Position numbers and translations under genes: made by a program. A stretch of DNA of 64,000 nt, from positions 6,309,794-6,373,793 of the forward strand of contig NZ_CP017147.1 in assembly GCF_001741865.1 (NCBI RefSeq), given 5' to 3'. The notes under the pieces were generated by a model. The model searched no databases, was not told the DNA's origin, and saw only the letters and a list, made by a program, of their open reading frames with translations. This document shows positions 31,913 to 41,485 of this stretch, piece after piece. Source of the stretch: Bosea vaviloviae (GTDB lineage: Bacteria; Pseudomonadota; Alphaproteobacteria; Rhizobiales; Beijerinckiaceae). Numbering within the stretch: the stretch's first letter is position 1; each line of letters begins with the position of its first letter.

Positions 31913-33088
31913 ATGACGAAATCCGCCTTCGGACGGCAGTCCTTGCGCGCGTCCGCGCTGCAAGCCCTTGCTGTCACAACCTTGCTGTCGCTGCCGGCTC
32001 TTGCCGCCGATCCGATCAAGATCGGCGCCGTCCTTTCCGCAAGCGGCCCTGCAGCTTTCCTCGGCGACCCGGAGGCGAAGACCCTCAAGATCTATGTCGA
32101 GGAGCTGAACAAGAAGGGCGGCGTGCTCGGCCGCCAGATCGAGCTCGTGCTTTATGACGATGGTGGCGACGCCAACAAGGCGCGCACCTTCGCGACGCGG
32201 CTGATCGAGGACGACAAGGTCGTCGCCATGGTCGGCGGTTCCACGACGGGCACGACCATGGCGATGATCCCGGTCTTCGAGGACGCCAAGGTGCCGTTCG
32301 TCTCCGTCGCCGGCGCGATCGAGATCATCGAGCCCGTGCGCAGCTTCGTGTTCAAGACGCCGCATACCGACAAGACCGCCTGCGAAAAGATCTTCGAGGA
32401 CATGAAGGCGCGCAGCCTGACCAAGGTCGGCATGATCTCGGGCACCGACGGCTTCGGCAAGTCGATGCGCACCCAGTGCCTGCGGGTCGTGAAGGATTAT
32501 GGCATCACGATCGTGGCCGATGAGAGTTATGGCGCGACCGATTCCGACATGACGCCGCAGCTCAACAAGATCAAGAACACCGCCGGACTCCAGGCGGTGG
32601 TCAACCCCGGCTTCGGCCAGGGCCCGGCGATCGTGACGCGCAATTACGGCCAGCTCAGCATCGGGCTGCCGCTCTACCAGAGCCATGGCGTCGCCTCGAA
32701 GAGCTTCATCGATCTCGCCGGCCCCGCCGCTGAAGGCATAAGGCTGCCGGCCCCTGCCCTGCTCGTCGCCGACAAGCTCACTGATGCCGACAAGCAGAAG
32801 GCGGTGGTGACCGCCTATAAGACATCCTACGAGAAGGCCGTCGGCCAGCCCGTCTCCACTTTCGGCGGCTATGCCTTCGACGGCATTCAACTCGTGGTCG
32901 AGGCGATCCAGAAGGCCAAGGGCACCGACCCGCAGAAGATCCGCGACGCGCTGGAAGCCACCAAGGGCTATGTCGGCGTCACCGGAATCTACACGATGTC
33001 GGCGACCGACCATCTCGGGCTGGGCACCGAGTCCTTCCGGATGCTGGAAGTCCGGAACGGCGGCTGGGTCGAGGTCGGCGCGCGCTGA
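31913..33088 (+). CDS. ABC transporter substrate-binding protein, branched-chain type, of the paa region
   Basis: This 391-residue periplasmic type I binding protein has a Sec signal peptide at about 1-30 ending LPALAAD. The core starts PIKIGAVLSASGPAAFLGDP and has ELNKKGGVLGRQIELVLYDD, all typical of the LivK family. The ATG at 31913 follows TTGGAGGAA; a shorter upstream start (31898) would add five residues. A TetR operator at its promoter also occurs at paaZ/paaG. The natural substrate is therefore probably phenylacetate or a related aromatic acid rather than an amino acid. This is inference from regulation and position. Confidence 0.9.
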   Translation: MTKSAFGRQSLRASALQALAVTTLLSLPALAADPIKIGAVLSASGPAAFLGDPEAKTLKIYVEELNKKGGVLGRQIELVLYDDGGDANKARTFATRLIEDDKVVAMVGGSTTGTTMAMIPVFEDAKVPFVSVAGAIEIIEPVRSFVFKTPHTDKTACEKIFEDMKARSLTKVGMISGTDGFGKSMRTQCLRVVKDYGITIVADESYGATDSDMTPQLNKIKNTAGLQAVVNPGFGQGPAIVTRNYGQLSIGLPLYQSHGVASKSFIDLAGPAAEGIRLPAPALLVADKLTDADKQKAVVTAYKTSYEKAVGQPVSTFGGYAFDGIQLVVEAIQKAKGTDPQKIRDALEATKGYVGVTGIYTMSATDHLGLGTESFRMLEVRNGGWVEVGAR

Positions 33089-33154
33089 GGCGCAGCCGAT
33101 CTGGTCACCCCTTTCCCCGGCCGGGGCATAGCCCCGGCACTCAGCCCCGGCGCC

Positions 33155-33257
33155 AGAGCAATCTCCGATCCAACTGGATCGTTCAATAGCTCTAGCCCTT
33201 TGTTTTAACGCGTTTTCTTCATGCGAACCGGATTCCACTTCGCTTGAAAACGCTCCA
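33155..33257 (-). repeat. Interspersed palindromic repeat, family A, copy 2 (inverted)
   Basis: Read on the minus strand it gives the same order as copy 1: GGAGCGTTTTCAAGCGAAGT, GAAGAAAACGC, and then GATCCAGTTGGATC. It lies between the binding-protein gene and the LivH permease gene, only 19 bases before the latter's start. Confidence 0.82.
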
Positions 33258-33275
33258 GCGCATGTGCGAGACGCC

Positions 33276-34148
33276 ATGGCCGAATTCCTGCAACTGCTCT
33301 TCTCAGGCCTGACGGTCGGCGCGGTCTACGCCCTCGTCGCGCTCGGCTTCACGCTGATCTACAACGCCTCCGACGTGATCAATTTCGCCCAGGGCGACTT
33401 CGTCATGATCGGCGGCATGGGCACGGTGTTTCTGGCAGCTTCTGGCCTCTCCCTGCCGCTCGCCGCCTTCATCGCGATCCTGGCGGCGGTGGCCGTCGGA
33501 TTGCTGCTGCATCGCCTGGCGATCGAGCCGGCGCGCGGCGCTTCACCGGTCGCGCTGATCATGATCACGATCGGCGCCTCGATCTTCATCAAGGGCGTCG
33601 CCCAGGTCGTCTTCGACAAGCAGTTCCACTCGCTGCCCGCCTTCACCGGCTCTGACCCGATCGCTCTCGGCGGCGCGACCATCCTGCCGCAGAGCCTCTG
33701 GGTCGTCGGTGGTGCGATCGTGCTGTTTGTCGCGCTTTATCTCTTCCTGGAACGGACGCTGCTCGGCAAGGCGGTGCTCGCCACTGCCGCCAACCGGCTG
33801 GCGGCGCGTCTGGTCGGGATCAACGTCAAGGTCATCCTCGCGCTCGCCTTCGGCGTCTCCGCCGCCATCGGCGCGATCGCCGGCGTCCTCGTGACGCCGA
33901 TCACGCTGACGCGCTACGATATCGGCACCTTGTTCGCGCTGAAGGGCTTCGCCGCCGCGATGGTGGGCGGCATGGGCCATCCGCTCGGCGCCGTGGTCGG
34001 CGGCGTCCTGATCGGCCTGATGGAAGCCTTTGGAGCAGGCTATATCAGCTCGACCTATAAGGACGGCGTCGCCTTCCTCGCCATCCTTCTGGTGCTGTTC
34101 TTCATGCCGCGCGGCCTGTTCGGCGGCGGCAGCGTGGAGCGCGTCTGA
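33276..34148 (+). CDS. livH: Branched-chain-type ABC permease LivH
   Basis: This 290-residue inner-membrane permease starts MAEFLQLLFSGLTVGAVYAL. It carries the LivH signature FTLIYNASDVINFAQGDFVM at about 25-44 and the ATPase-contact region ARLVGINVKVILALAFGVSA near 190. About eight membrane segments are predicted. ATG 33276 is preferred to a GTG four codons upstream. It ends on the A of the livM ATG (TGATG). It pairs with LivM to form the channel of the importer whose binding protein lies 187 bases upstream. Confidence 0.94.
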   Translation: MAEFLQLLFSGLTVGAVYALVALGFTLIYNASDVINFAQGDFVMIGGMGTVFLAASGLSLPLAAFIAILAAVAVGLLLHRLAIEPARGASPVALIMITIGASIFIKGVAQVVFDKQFHSLPAFTGSDPIALGGATILPQSLWVVGGAIVLFVALYLFLERTLLGKAVLATAANRLAARLVGINVKVILALAFGVSAAIGAIAGVLVTPITLTRYDIGTLFALKGFAAAMVGGMGHPLGAVVGGVLIGLMEAFGAGYISSTYKDGVAFLAILLVLFFMPRGLFGGGSVERV

Positions 34149-35091
34149 TGCTCAAGGGCGCATTGCAGTCGCGCTGGGCGACGCTCGCTGTCCTGGCGCT
34201 GGTGATGGCGGTGGTGCCGCTGATCGCCCCGTCAGCCTTCTATCTGCGCGTGGCGGCGCTGGTCTGGATTTTCGCTCTGGCCGCGCTCGGGCTGACGATC
34301 CTGATGGGTTATGCCGGGCAGGTCAGCCTCGGTCATGCCGGCTTTCTCGGCATCGGCGCCTATGGCGTGGCGATCGGCCCGACCCATCTCGGCCTCTCGC
34401 CGCTGTTGTCGCTGGCTCTGGCGGCAGTGCTGTCGGGCGTCATTGCCTATCTCGTCGGACGTCCGATCCTGCGGCTGAAGGGCTATTACCTCGCCATCGC
34501 GACGCTCGGCTTCGGCCTCATCCTGGCGTTGATCTTCCAGAGCGAGAGCGCGGTCACCGGCGGACCCGACGGCATGGCGGTGGCGCGTCTCACGGTGTTC
34601 GGCTGGCGCATCACTGGGGCCACGCAATGGTACTGGGTCAACGCCGGCGTGCTGCTCGTCGGAGCCTGGATCGCGCTCAACATCGCCGATAGCCCGTCCG
34701 GCCGAGCGCTGCGCGCCTTGCACGACAGTGAGGTCGCGGCAGCGGGCGCAGGCGTCGATGTCGCAGCCAAGAAGCTCGCCGCCTTCGTAGCCGCCGCCGT
34801 CTATGCTGCCATAGCCGGTGGGCTGCTTGCCTGCATGAACGGCCTGATCACGCCCGATGCCGCGAGCTTCATGCACTCGGTCGAGTTCGTCGCGATGGTG
34901 ATCATCGGCGGTCTCGGTTCCGTTCTCGGCGCGGTCGTCGGTGCGGCGTTCCTGATCGTTCTGCCGCAGGCGCTGACCTCCTTGCAGGAATACGAGCAGG
35001 CCGTGCTTGGCCTGCTGATCATGGTCTTCATGATCGTGCTGCCGACGGGGATTGTGCCGTCGCTGCGCAACTGGCTTGCGGAGCGCTTGTC

Positions 35092-35095
<4 letters not shown>
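34148..35095 (+). CDS. livM: Branched-chain-type ABC permease LivM
   Basis: This 315-residue permease has the LivM signature IFALAALGLTILMGYAGQVSLGHAGF region (about 38-63) and GRPILRLKGYYLAIATLGFG near 110. The C-terminal block EFVAMVIIGGLGSVLGAVVG is near 245. It has eight to ten membrane segments. The start overlaps livH by one base and the stop overlaps livG by four (ATGA), a tightly coupled operon. Unlike the importer at 13-18 kb, here permease and ATPases are separate proteins. Confidence 0.94.
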
Positions 35096-35866
<771 letters not shown>

Positions 35867-35880
<14 letters not shown>

Positions 35881-36568
35881 GGGCTTGTCCTCGGCCTATG
35901 GCCGAATCACGGTTTTGCATGAGGTCAGCCTGACCGTGGCGCAGGGCGAGATCGTCGCGCTGGTCGGCTCGAACGGCGCCGGCAAGACGACGCTGCTGCG
36001 GACGATCTCCGGCGTTCAGCCGCTGACGCAAGGACGCATCCTGTTCGATGGGCGGCCGATCGAGCGCATGCCCGCCCACACCCGTGTCGGGCTCGGCATC
36101 GCGCAGTCGCCCGAGGGGCGGCAGGTCTTTGGCCCGCTCAGCGTCGAGGACAATCTGCGCCTGGGCGCCTTCCGCAGACAGGATGCCGGGCTCGCGGAGC
36201 GGCTGGCGCAGGCCTATGCGATGTTCCCGATCCTCAAGGACAAGCGCGCCATACCGGCGATGAGCCTGTCGGGCGGGCAGCAGCAGATGCTCGCGATCGC
36301 TCGCGCCCTGATGGCCGCGCCAAAATTACTCTTGCTCGACGAGCCGTCTCTGGGCCTCGCGCCGCTGCTGGTCGACCAGATCCTGAATGCCGTCGTCTCG
36401 CTGCGGGATCAGGGGATGACGATCCTCCTCGTGGAGCAGAATGCCTCGGCAGCGCTGGCCATCGCCGATCGCGGCTATGTGCTGGAAACCGGCAAAATGG
36501 TTCATCAAGGCGCCGCCCAGTCATTGCTGGCCGACCCCAAGATGCGGGCTGCCTATCTCGGGCTTTGA
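35867..36568 (+). CDS. livF: ABC transporter ATP-binding protein LivF
   Basis: This 233-residue ATPase has Walker A GSNGAGKTTLLRTISG at about 35-50, IAQSPEGRQVFGPLSVEDNL near 80 (a LivF hallmark), signature SLSGGQQQMLAIARAL near 133 and Walker B LLLLDEPSLGLAPLLV near 155. The GTG start lies within the end of livG (14-base overlap). It is the last gene of the importer, followed by a family A repeat. Confidence 0.94.
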
Positions 36569-36580
36569 ACGGGGTTTCCT

Positions 36581-36684
36581 GAAGCGTTTTCGAGCGAAGT
36601 GGTCGCCGGTTCGCGTGAAGAAAACGCGCAAGAACAAAAAGCAGGAGCTGCTGAACGATCCAATTGGATCGGAAACTGCTCCAG
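36581..36684 (+). repeat. Interspersed palindromic repeat, family A, copy 3
   Basis: GAAGCGTTTTCGAGCGAAGT is followed by TTCGCGTGAAGAAAACGCG and ends with GATCCAATTGGATCGGAAAC and TGCTCCA. It lies directly after livF. Together with copy 2 in opposite orientation it brackets the livHMGF genes. Confidence 0.83.
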
Positions 36685-36798
36685 GCGGGCGTGGCAACTC
36701 CTCCCCTCGCCGTGGATGCCGCGATCGAGATCTAAGTCGTACGAGTTGATGAGCTCGCAATCGTCCGGGCGGTGAGCTGACATCGGCTTGCAGGTCGC

Positions 36799-36842
36799 TT
36801 GACATTGACGATGCATTTATCATTATCGATATTGATGAATGC
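36799..36842 (+). promoter_or_regulatory. Promoter and 30-bp operator overlapping the gntR start
   Basis: A perfect -35 TTGACA (36799-36804) is followed after 16 bases by CATTAT (36821-36826), placing the start of transcription at or next to the ATG at 36835. A palindrome of 30 bases (36813-36842) covers the -10 box and the start codon: left arm GCATTTATCA, right arm TGATGAATGC, centre TATCGATA. Twenty-six of 30 positions are symmetric. Confidence 0.65.
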
Positions 36843-37485
36843 GACCCTCCCCAGCCTGATCCGAAGGCCACGCGACGTGGTCTACGAGTCGCTGAAGCGA
36901 CAGATCATGATCAATGATCTGCGCCCCGAGAGCGCTTTGACCGAACTCGGCATGGCGCGCGAGCATGGCTGCAGCCAAGGCACTATCCGTGAAGCCCTCT
37001 TCCGCCTGCAGGAGGACGGGCTCGTCACCCGCTCCGGCCATCGCGGCACCATGGTAACCCGGCTCGACCCCGAGGAGGCGGAGGAAATTCTGGCGTTGCG
37101 TCGCCGCATCGAACTCCGCGGCGCGTTGCGGGCGGTGCAGCATGTCGATAGCGCCAATCTGGAGCGTCTGCAGGCCATCCAGACCGATATGGACGCGGCC
37201 GCCGCAGCCGGCGACGAATATGCCCTGATCGCGCTGGACATGGCTTTCCACCTGACCATCTTCCGGCTCTCCGGGTTGGACGCGCTCGAGCAGATCCTGA
37301 CCCGTTGCACGCTGCATTCGCATCGCTCGAAGCTCTGGGCGCCGGGCCATCGCCGCCCGCTGGTGGAGACAGCCGCTCGCCACCGGGAGCTGTTTGCATT
37401 GCTTGAGGCCCGCGACGGTGGCGGCTTGTCGCGGGCGATCGCGGAGCACATCGACACCATCGTCCTGCGCGACGGAGAAGCCTGA
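36835..37485 (+). CDS. GntR family transcriptional regulator (FCD type)
   Basis: This 216-residue protein has a winged helix at about 8-75 (VYESLKRQIMINDLRPESAL, then CSQGTIREALFRLQEDGLVT) and an FCD domain at about 85-210 with the metal-binding His in DMAFHLTIF and HRELFALLEA. ATG 36835 is preferred because a consensus promoter leaves no room for a leader to earlier starts (TTG 36799, ATG 36811). It heads the sugar-type operon that follows, overlapping the esterase gene by one base. It is likely an autoregulated local repressor. Confidence 0.87.
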   Translation: MNATLPSLIRRPRDVVYESLKRQIMINDLRPESALTELGMAREHGCSQGTIREALFRLQEDGLVTRSGHRGTMVTRLDPEEAEEILALRRRIELRGALRAVQHVDSANLERLQAIQTDMDAAAAAGDEYALIALDMAFHLTIFRLSGLDALEQILTRCTLHSHRSKLWAPGHRRPLVETAARHRELFALLEARDGGGLSRAIAEHIDTIVLRDGEA

Positions 37486-38471
37486 TGCAGCCCTGGATCG
37501 ATCCACAGATGGAGGCGATTCTGGAGCGCATGCGCAGCGGTCCGGCCTTCGATTTCCGCGCCGCACCGATCGCCGAGGCGCGCGCCACCGTCGATGCCGC
37601 GACACTGCCCTGGAGCGAAGGCGCTCCAGGCATCCCGGCGCGCGATCTTGCCATTCCCACTGCGGGCACTGCCATGCGCGCGAGGCTGTACCAACCCGAA
37701 GCCGCGCCGGTGTCCACCGTCATCATCTATGCCCATGGCGGTGGCTGGACCTTTGGCTCGGTCGAGACCCATGACGGCACCATGCGCCATCTCGCAGTGG
37801 AAGCAGGCTGCGCTGTCCTTGGCGTCGATTACAGGCTCGCGCCCGAACACCCCTTCCCCGCGCCGCTCGACGATCTCATGGCCGCCATCGCCTTCGTCGA
37901 GCAGGGCGGCCTGGGCGAAGCCATTCCCACCGGCGGAATCGCTATGGCAGGCGATTCCGCCGGCGCCAATCTGGCGCTTGCGGCACTGTTGCGCCGGCGC
38001 GACGAAGGCCTGCCGTCCCTCTCGGCCGCAGCGCTGTTCTATGGCTGCTACGAGCCCGATTTCTCGACACCGAGCCATGCGGCCTTCGGCGGTGGCGACT
38101 ACCTGCTCACCAGCGCGAACATGCGCTGGTATTGGAACAACTTTCTCGGCGGCGAGCCCGATGGAACGGTGAGGCTCGCAGCTCCCGTCCGGTCGAATCT
38201 CGCGGGCCTGCCGCCGCTCTATCTCTCGGCCGCGGGGCTCGATCCCCTGCGTGACGACACGATCCGACTGGCGCGGCGCCTGAGCGAGGCGGGCGTCCCG
38301 TTCCGTTTCGACCATGTTCCCGGCGTCGTGCATGGCTGCCTGCGCATGAGCCGGGAACTCACTGCGGCCGCCGCCATGCTCGCGGCCGGCGGCCGATACC
38401 TGGCCGACCACCTCAACGATAAAAAAACCGGAGGAAACCAACCATGGAACGCAGGACTTTCATCAAGTTAG
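37485..38471 (+). CDS. Alpha/beta hydrolase of the hormone-sensitive-lipase family
   Basis: This 328-residue esterase has the HSL oxyanion motif AHGGGW at about 84-89, VDYRLAPEHPFPAPLDD near 115, the nucleophile elbow GDSAGANLAL near 150, an Asp in GLDPLRDD and a His in VVHGCLRMS. All triad elements are present. There is no signal peptide, so it acts in the cytosol. It overlaps the GntR gene upstream and the binding-protein gene downstream (28 bases). In this operon it may remove an acyl group from, or open a lactone of, the imported carbohydrate. The true substrate is unknown. Confidence 0.88.
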   Translation: MQPWIDPQMEAILERMRSGPAFDFRAAPIAEARATVDAATLPWSEGAPGIPARDLAIPTAGTAMRARLYQPEAAPVSTVIIYAHGGGWTFGSVETHDGTMRHLAVEAGCAVLGVDYRLAPEHPFPAPLDDLMAAIAFVEQGGLGEAIPTGGIAMAGDSAGANLALAALLRRRDEGLPSLSAAALFYGCYEPDFSTPSHAAFGGGDYLLTSANMRWYWNNFLGGEPDGTVRLAAPVRSNLAGLPPLYLSAAGLDPLRDDTIRLARRLSEAGVPFRFDHVPGVVHGCLRMSRELTAAAAMLAAGGRYLADHLNDKKTGGNQPWNAGLSSS

Positions 38472-39676
38472 CGGGCGCAAGCGCACTGTCCATTCCCCTT
38501 GCCGCTCCTCTCGCCCGCCCCGCCATCGCTCAAGGCGCGACGACCGTGCGCTGGTGGTATCATTTCGACAATCCGCAGCATTCGCCAGCTGAACTCGTCG
38601 CCAAGTTCGAAGCCGAGAATCCCGGCATCAAGGTTCAGGCGGAGAGCATTCCCTGGGGCGGCGGCAACGACTACCAGACCCGCCTCTTCGCTGCGCTCGT
38701 CGCAGGCAACGGTCCCGATTGCGCCATGGTCCGTCTGTCCTGGGCCGCGCGCTTCCAGCAGATGAAGGCGCTTGCCCCGATCGACGACCTGATCGCCGGC
38801 TGGGCTGGGCGCAGCGACATCGCCGATAACATCTGGAAGCTCAACAAGGGCGCCGACGGCAAGCAATATTACCTGCCGCTGCAATATGTCGTGCTCTATC
38901 TCTACTACCGGCAGGATCTGTTCGAGCAGGCGGGCCTGAAACCGCCCGCGACCTTCGAGGATTTCCGTAGCGCGGCCAAGGCATTGACCAAGTCCGACCT
39001 CTCGGGCTTCGGCCTGCGCGGCGGCGCCGGCGGGTTCGACCATTGGGGGCCGTTCGTGCTCGGCGGCGGCGCCAGCTTCGAGAAGGGCGGCATGCTCAGC
39101 GAGAAAGCGCTCGCCGCCAATCGCTGGTTCGTCGATCTCACGCTCAAGGACAAGGTGGTGCCGGCCTCGGCGCCGACCGACAGCTTCCGCCAGATCGTCG
39201 ATACCTTCAAAGCCGGCCGCACGGCCATGACCATCCACCATGTCGGCTCGGCGAACGAAATCGTGGGCGTGCTTGGCGACAAGGTCTCGGCCGTGCCGGT
39301 GCCGCGTGGCCCGGACGGCAAGGGCTGGACCTATTTCGGCGATGAATCCAACGCCGTCTTCGCCGCCAGCAAGGCGCGCGAGGCCGCCTTCAAATGGTGC
39401 GCCTTCCTCTCCATCGCGGAGAACAACGTGGTGCTCAACAAATTCACCGGACAATTGCCGATCGCGTCCTCGGCGGCAAAGGACTGGACGCTGCACCCCA
39501 AACGTTTCGTCGAGGCGAGCGCCGCCTCGCTGCCGATCGCAGCCTCGCTGCCCGATTCGCCCAAGACGCCGGACTTCATCGCCAGGATCTGGCCGGCCAA
39601 TATGCAAAGAGCGCTGCTCGGTCAGATCCAGCCCGACGAGATGATGCGCGCCGTCGAGCAGCATTTCCATGGTTGA
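38444..39676 (+). CDS. Extracellular solute-binding protein family 1 (CUT1 sugar importer)
   Basis: This 410-residue periplasmic binding protein has the twin-arginine-like signal ERRTFIKLAGASALSIPLA, with cleavage likely after AIAQ near 30. The mature part begins TTVRWWYHFDNPQHSPAELV and has FEAENPGIKVQAESIPWGGG and LAALVAGNGPDCAMV, typical of carbohydrate-binding SBP family 1. It overlaps the esterase gene and is followed by two permease genes. Twin-arginine export implies folding before secretion. The ligand is probably a sugar or sugar derivative. Confidence 0.92.
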   Translation: MERRTFIKLAGASALSIPLAAPLARPAIAQGATTVRWWYHFDNPQHSPAELVAKFEAENPGIKVQAESIPWGGGNDYQTRLFAALVAGNGPDCAMVRLSWAARFQQMKALAPIDDLIAGWAGRSDIADNIWKLNKGADGKQYYLPLQYVVLYLYYRQDLFEQAGLKPPATFEDFRSAAKALTKSDLSGFGLRGGAGGFDHWGPFVLGGGASFEKGGMLSEKALAANRWFVDLTLKDKVVPASAPTDSFRQIVDTFKAGRTAMTIHHVGSANEIVGVLGDKVSAVPVPRGPDGKGWTYFGDESNAVFAASKAREAAFKWCAFLSIAENNVVLNKFTGQLPIASSAAKDWTLHPKRFVEASAASLPIAASLPDSPKTPDFIARIWPANMQRALLGQIQPDEMMRAVEQHFHG

Positions 39677-40652
39677 CGGGACTGGCGGCGGCCGGACGGC
39701 CAGCCCCCGCCCCTTGCCCTCGTTTCGACAGGCTCGCATCGTGGCTTCGCTCACCACCATGGACAGACGCAGGCCGCCCCTTGGGCGCGGCTCGATGCCA
39801 TTCTGGTTCCTGCTCCCGGCCATTCTGGTCACGGCAGGCGTCGTGCTCGTCCCCGTCGCGCAGACGGCCTGGCTCAGCCTGCAGGACTACCTGCTCTACG
39901 ACCCCGACAATGCCCGCTTCATCGGGCTCGGCAATTTCGCCAAGATCGCCGGCGACGAGGTCTTCTGGATCTCGCTCGGCCAATCCTTCATCTGGATCAT
40001 CGGCGTCGTCGGACTGCAATTCCTGCTTGGGCTCGCCGCGGCTTTGCTGCTCAACCAGAGCTTCTGGTGGCGCGGGCTGGCGCGGTCGCTCGTCATCATC
40101 CCCTGGGCGCTGCCGAGCGTCATCATCGGGTTGATGTGGACCTGGATGTACGACTTCAACCTCGGCGTCATCAACGACATCGCGATGCGCCTTGGCCTGA
40201 TCGCGGCGCCGATCGCCTGGTTGGCGAGGCCCGACACCGCGCTCTACGCCATCATGCTGGCCCTGATCTGGCAGGGTTTCCCCTTCTTCGCCGTGACCAT
40301 CCTGGCTGGCTTGCAGACCGTGCCGGCCGAGCTCTACGAAGCGGCCGAGATCGACGGCGCCACGCGGCCCCAACAACTCTTCCACGTGACCTTGCCCGCA
40401 ATCGCCGACGTGATCGCCACCGCCCTGCTGCTGCGCACGATCTGGGTGGCGAATTCGCTCGACGTCATCCTGGTCATGACGGGTGGCGGGCCGGGCTACG
40501 CGACCCACACTTTGCCGCTCTACGCCTTCCTGCGCGCTTCGAGCAGCATGGAGTTCGGCTATGGCGCGGCGCTGGCGCTCATCCTCACCGCGATGCTGCT
40601 GGGGGTCGTCTTCCTCTATGTCCGGCAGGCCGCGAGGAGCATCGAGACATGA
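39669..40652 (+). CDS. CUT1 sugar ABC permease (MalF-like)
   Basis: This 327-residue inner-membrane permease has six membrane segments starting near residue 45 (PFWFLLPAILVTAGVVLVPV). The EAA loop QTVPAELYEAAEIDGATRPQ lies near 215, with FWHVTLPAI-type continuation, and the C-terminal part includes MTGGGPGYATHTLPLY. The ATG at 39669 overlaps the binding-protein gene by eight bases; a later ATG at 39759 is just before the first membrane segment and is also possible. The stop overlaps the next permease (ATGA). Confidence 0.92.
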   Translation: MVDGTGGGRTASPRPLPSFRQARIVASLTTMDRRRPPLGRGSMPFWFLLPAILVTAGVVLVPVAQTAWLSLQDYLLYDPDNARFIGLGNFAKIAGDEVFWISLGQSFIWIIGVVGLQFLLGLAAALLLNQSFWWRGLARSLVIIPWALPSVIIGLMWTWMYDFNLGVINDIAMRLGLIAAPIAWLARPDTALYAIMLALIWQGFPFFAVTILAGLQTVPAELYEAAEIDGATRPQQLFHVTLPAIADVIATALLLRTIWVANSLDVILVMTGGGPGYATHTLPLYAFLRASSSMEFGYGAALALILTAMLLGVVFLYVRQAARSIET

Positions 40653-41485
40653 TCGAGCGCCGCTCTCGCACCCGGCGCATTCTGGAGGTCGAGCTTCCCG
40701 TCCTCCTGATCGTTCTCTTCGCGCTTGGCCCCTATGGCTGGATGATCCTGACCTCGCTGAAACCTCAGGCGGAGCTCTCGACCTGGCCGCTGACCTATTG
40801 GCCGCGCGAGCCGACGCTGCAGCATTACAGCGACCTGATTGCACGCACGAACTTCGCCGGCAGCCTGGGCAACAGCCTGATCATCGCGATCGGCGCCAGC
40901 TTGCTTGGCCTCGGAGTCAGCATCCCGGCGGCCTATGCCTTCTCGCGCTTCCGTTTTCGCGGCCGCCAGGGCTTGCTGACCGGCTTCCTCGTCATCAACA
41001 TGTTCCCGGTCGTGCTGCTCATCATCCCGCTCTTCCTGATGATGCGTCGACTCGGGCTGATCGACAGTTTTCTTGGCGTCATTCTCGGCCATTCGACCTT
41101 TTCGATCCCCTTCGCGATCTGGATGCTGACCAGCTATTTCAACGCGATCCCCAAGGACCTCGACGAAGCGGCGATGATCGACGGCGCCAGCCGCCTCCAG
41201 ACCATCCGCCTCATCATCCTGCCGCTGCTGATGCCCGGCGTCGTCACCGCCGGCATTTACATCTTCATCACCTCCTGGAACGAATATCTCTTCGCCATGA
41301 TGCTCTCGGGCCAGGCGGTGCGCACCGTCACGGTCGCGCTGCAGCTCTTCATCGGCGAATTCACCATCCAGTGGGGCCTTCTCACGGCTGGCGGCACGTT
41401 GATCGCGCTGCCGGTCACCTTCCTGTTTCTCCTGGTGCAAAGGCGGCTCGTGGGCGGACTCACGGCCGGAGCGGTGAAATCATGA
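40649..41485 (+). CDS. CUT1 sugar ABC permease (MalG-like)
   Basis: This 278-residue permease has six membrane segments. It begins MIERRSRTRRILEVELPVLL and has SLKPQAELSTWPLTYWP in the first periplasmic loop, the EAA motif NAIPKDLDEAAMIDGASRLQ near 170 and TSWNEYLFAMMLSG near 215. It overlaps both neighbouring genes by four bases. With the MalF-like protein it forms the channel. No ATPase gene follows, so the importer must borrow one. Confidence 0.93.
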   Translation: MIERRSRTRRILEVELPVLLIVLFALGPYGWMILTSLKPQAELSTWPLTYWPREPTLQHYSDLIARTNFAGSLGNSLIIAIGASLLGLGVSIPAAYAFSRFRFRGRQGLLTGFLVINMFPVVLLIIPLFLMMRRLGLIDSFLGVILGHSTFSIPFAIWMLTSYFNAIPKDLDEAAMIDGASRLQTIRLIILPLLMPGVVTAGIYIFITSWNEYLFAMMLSGQAVRTVTVALQLFIGEFTIQWGLLTAGGTLIALPVTFLFLLVQRRLVGGLTAGAVKS

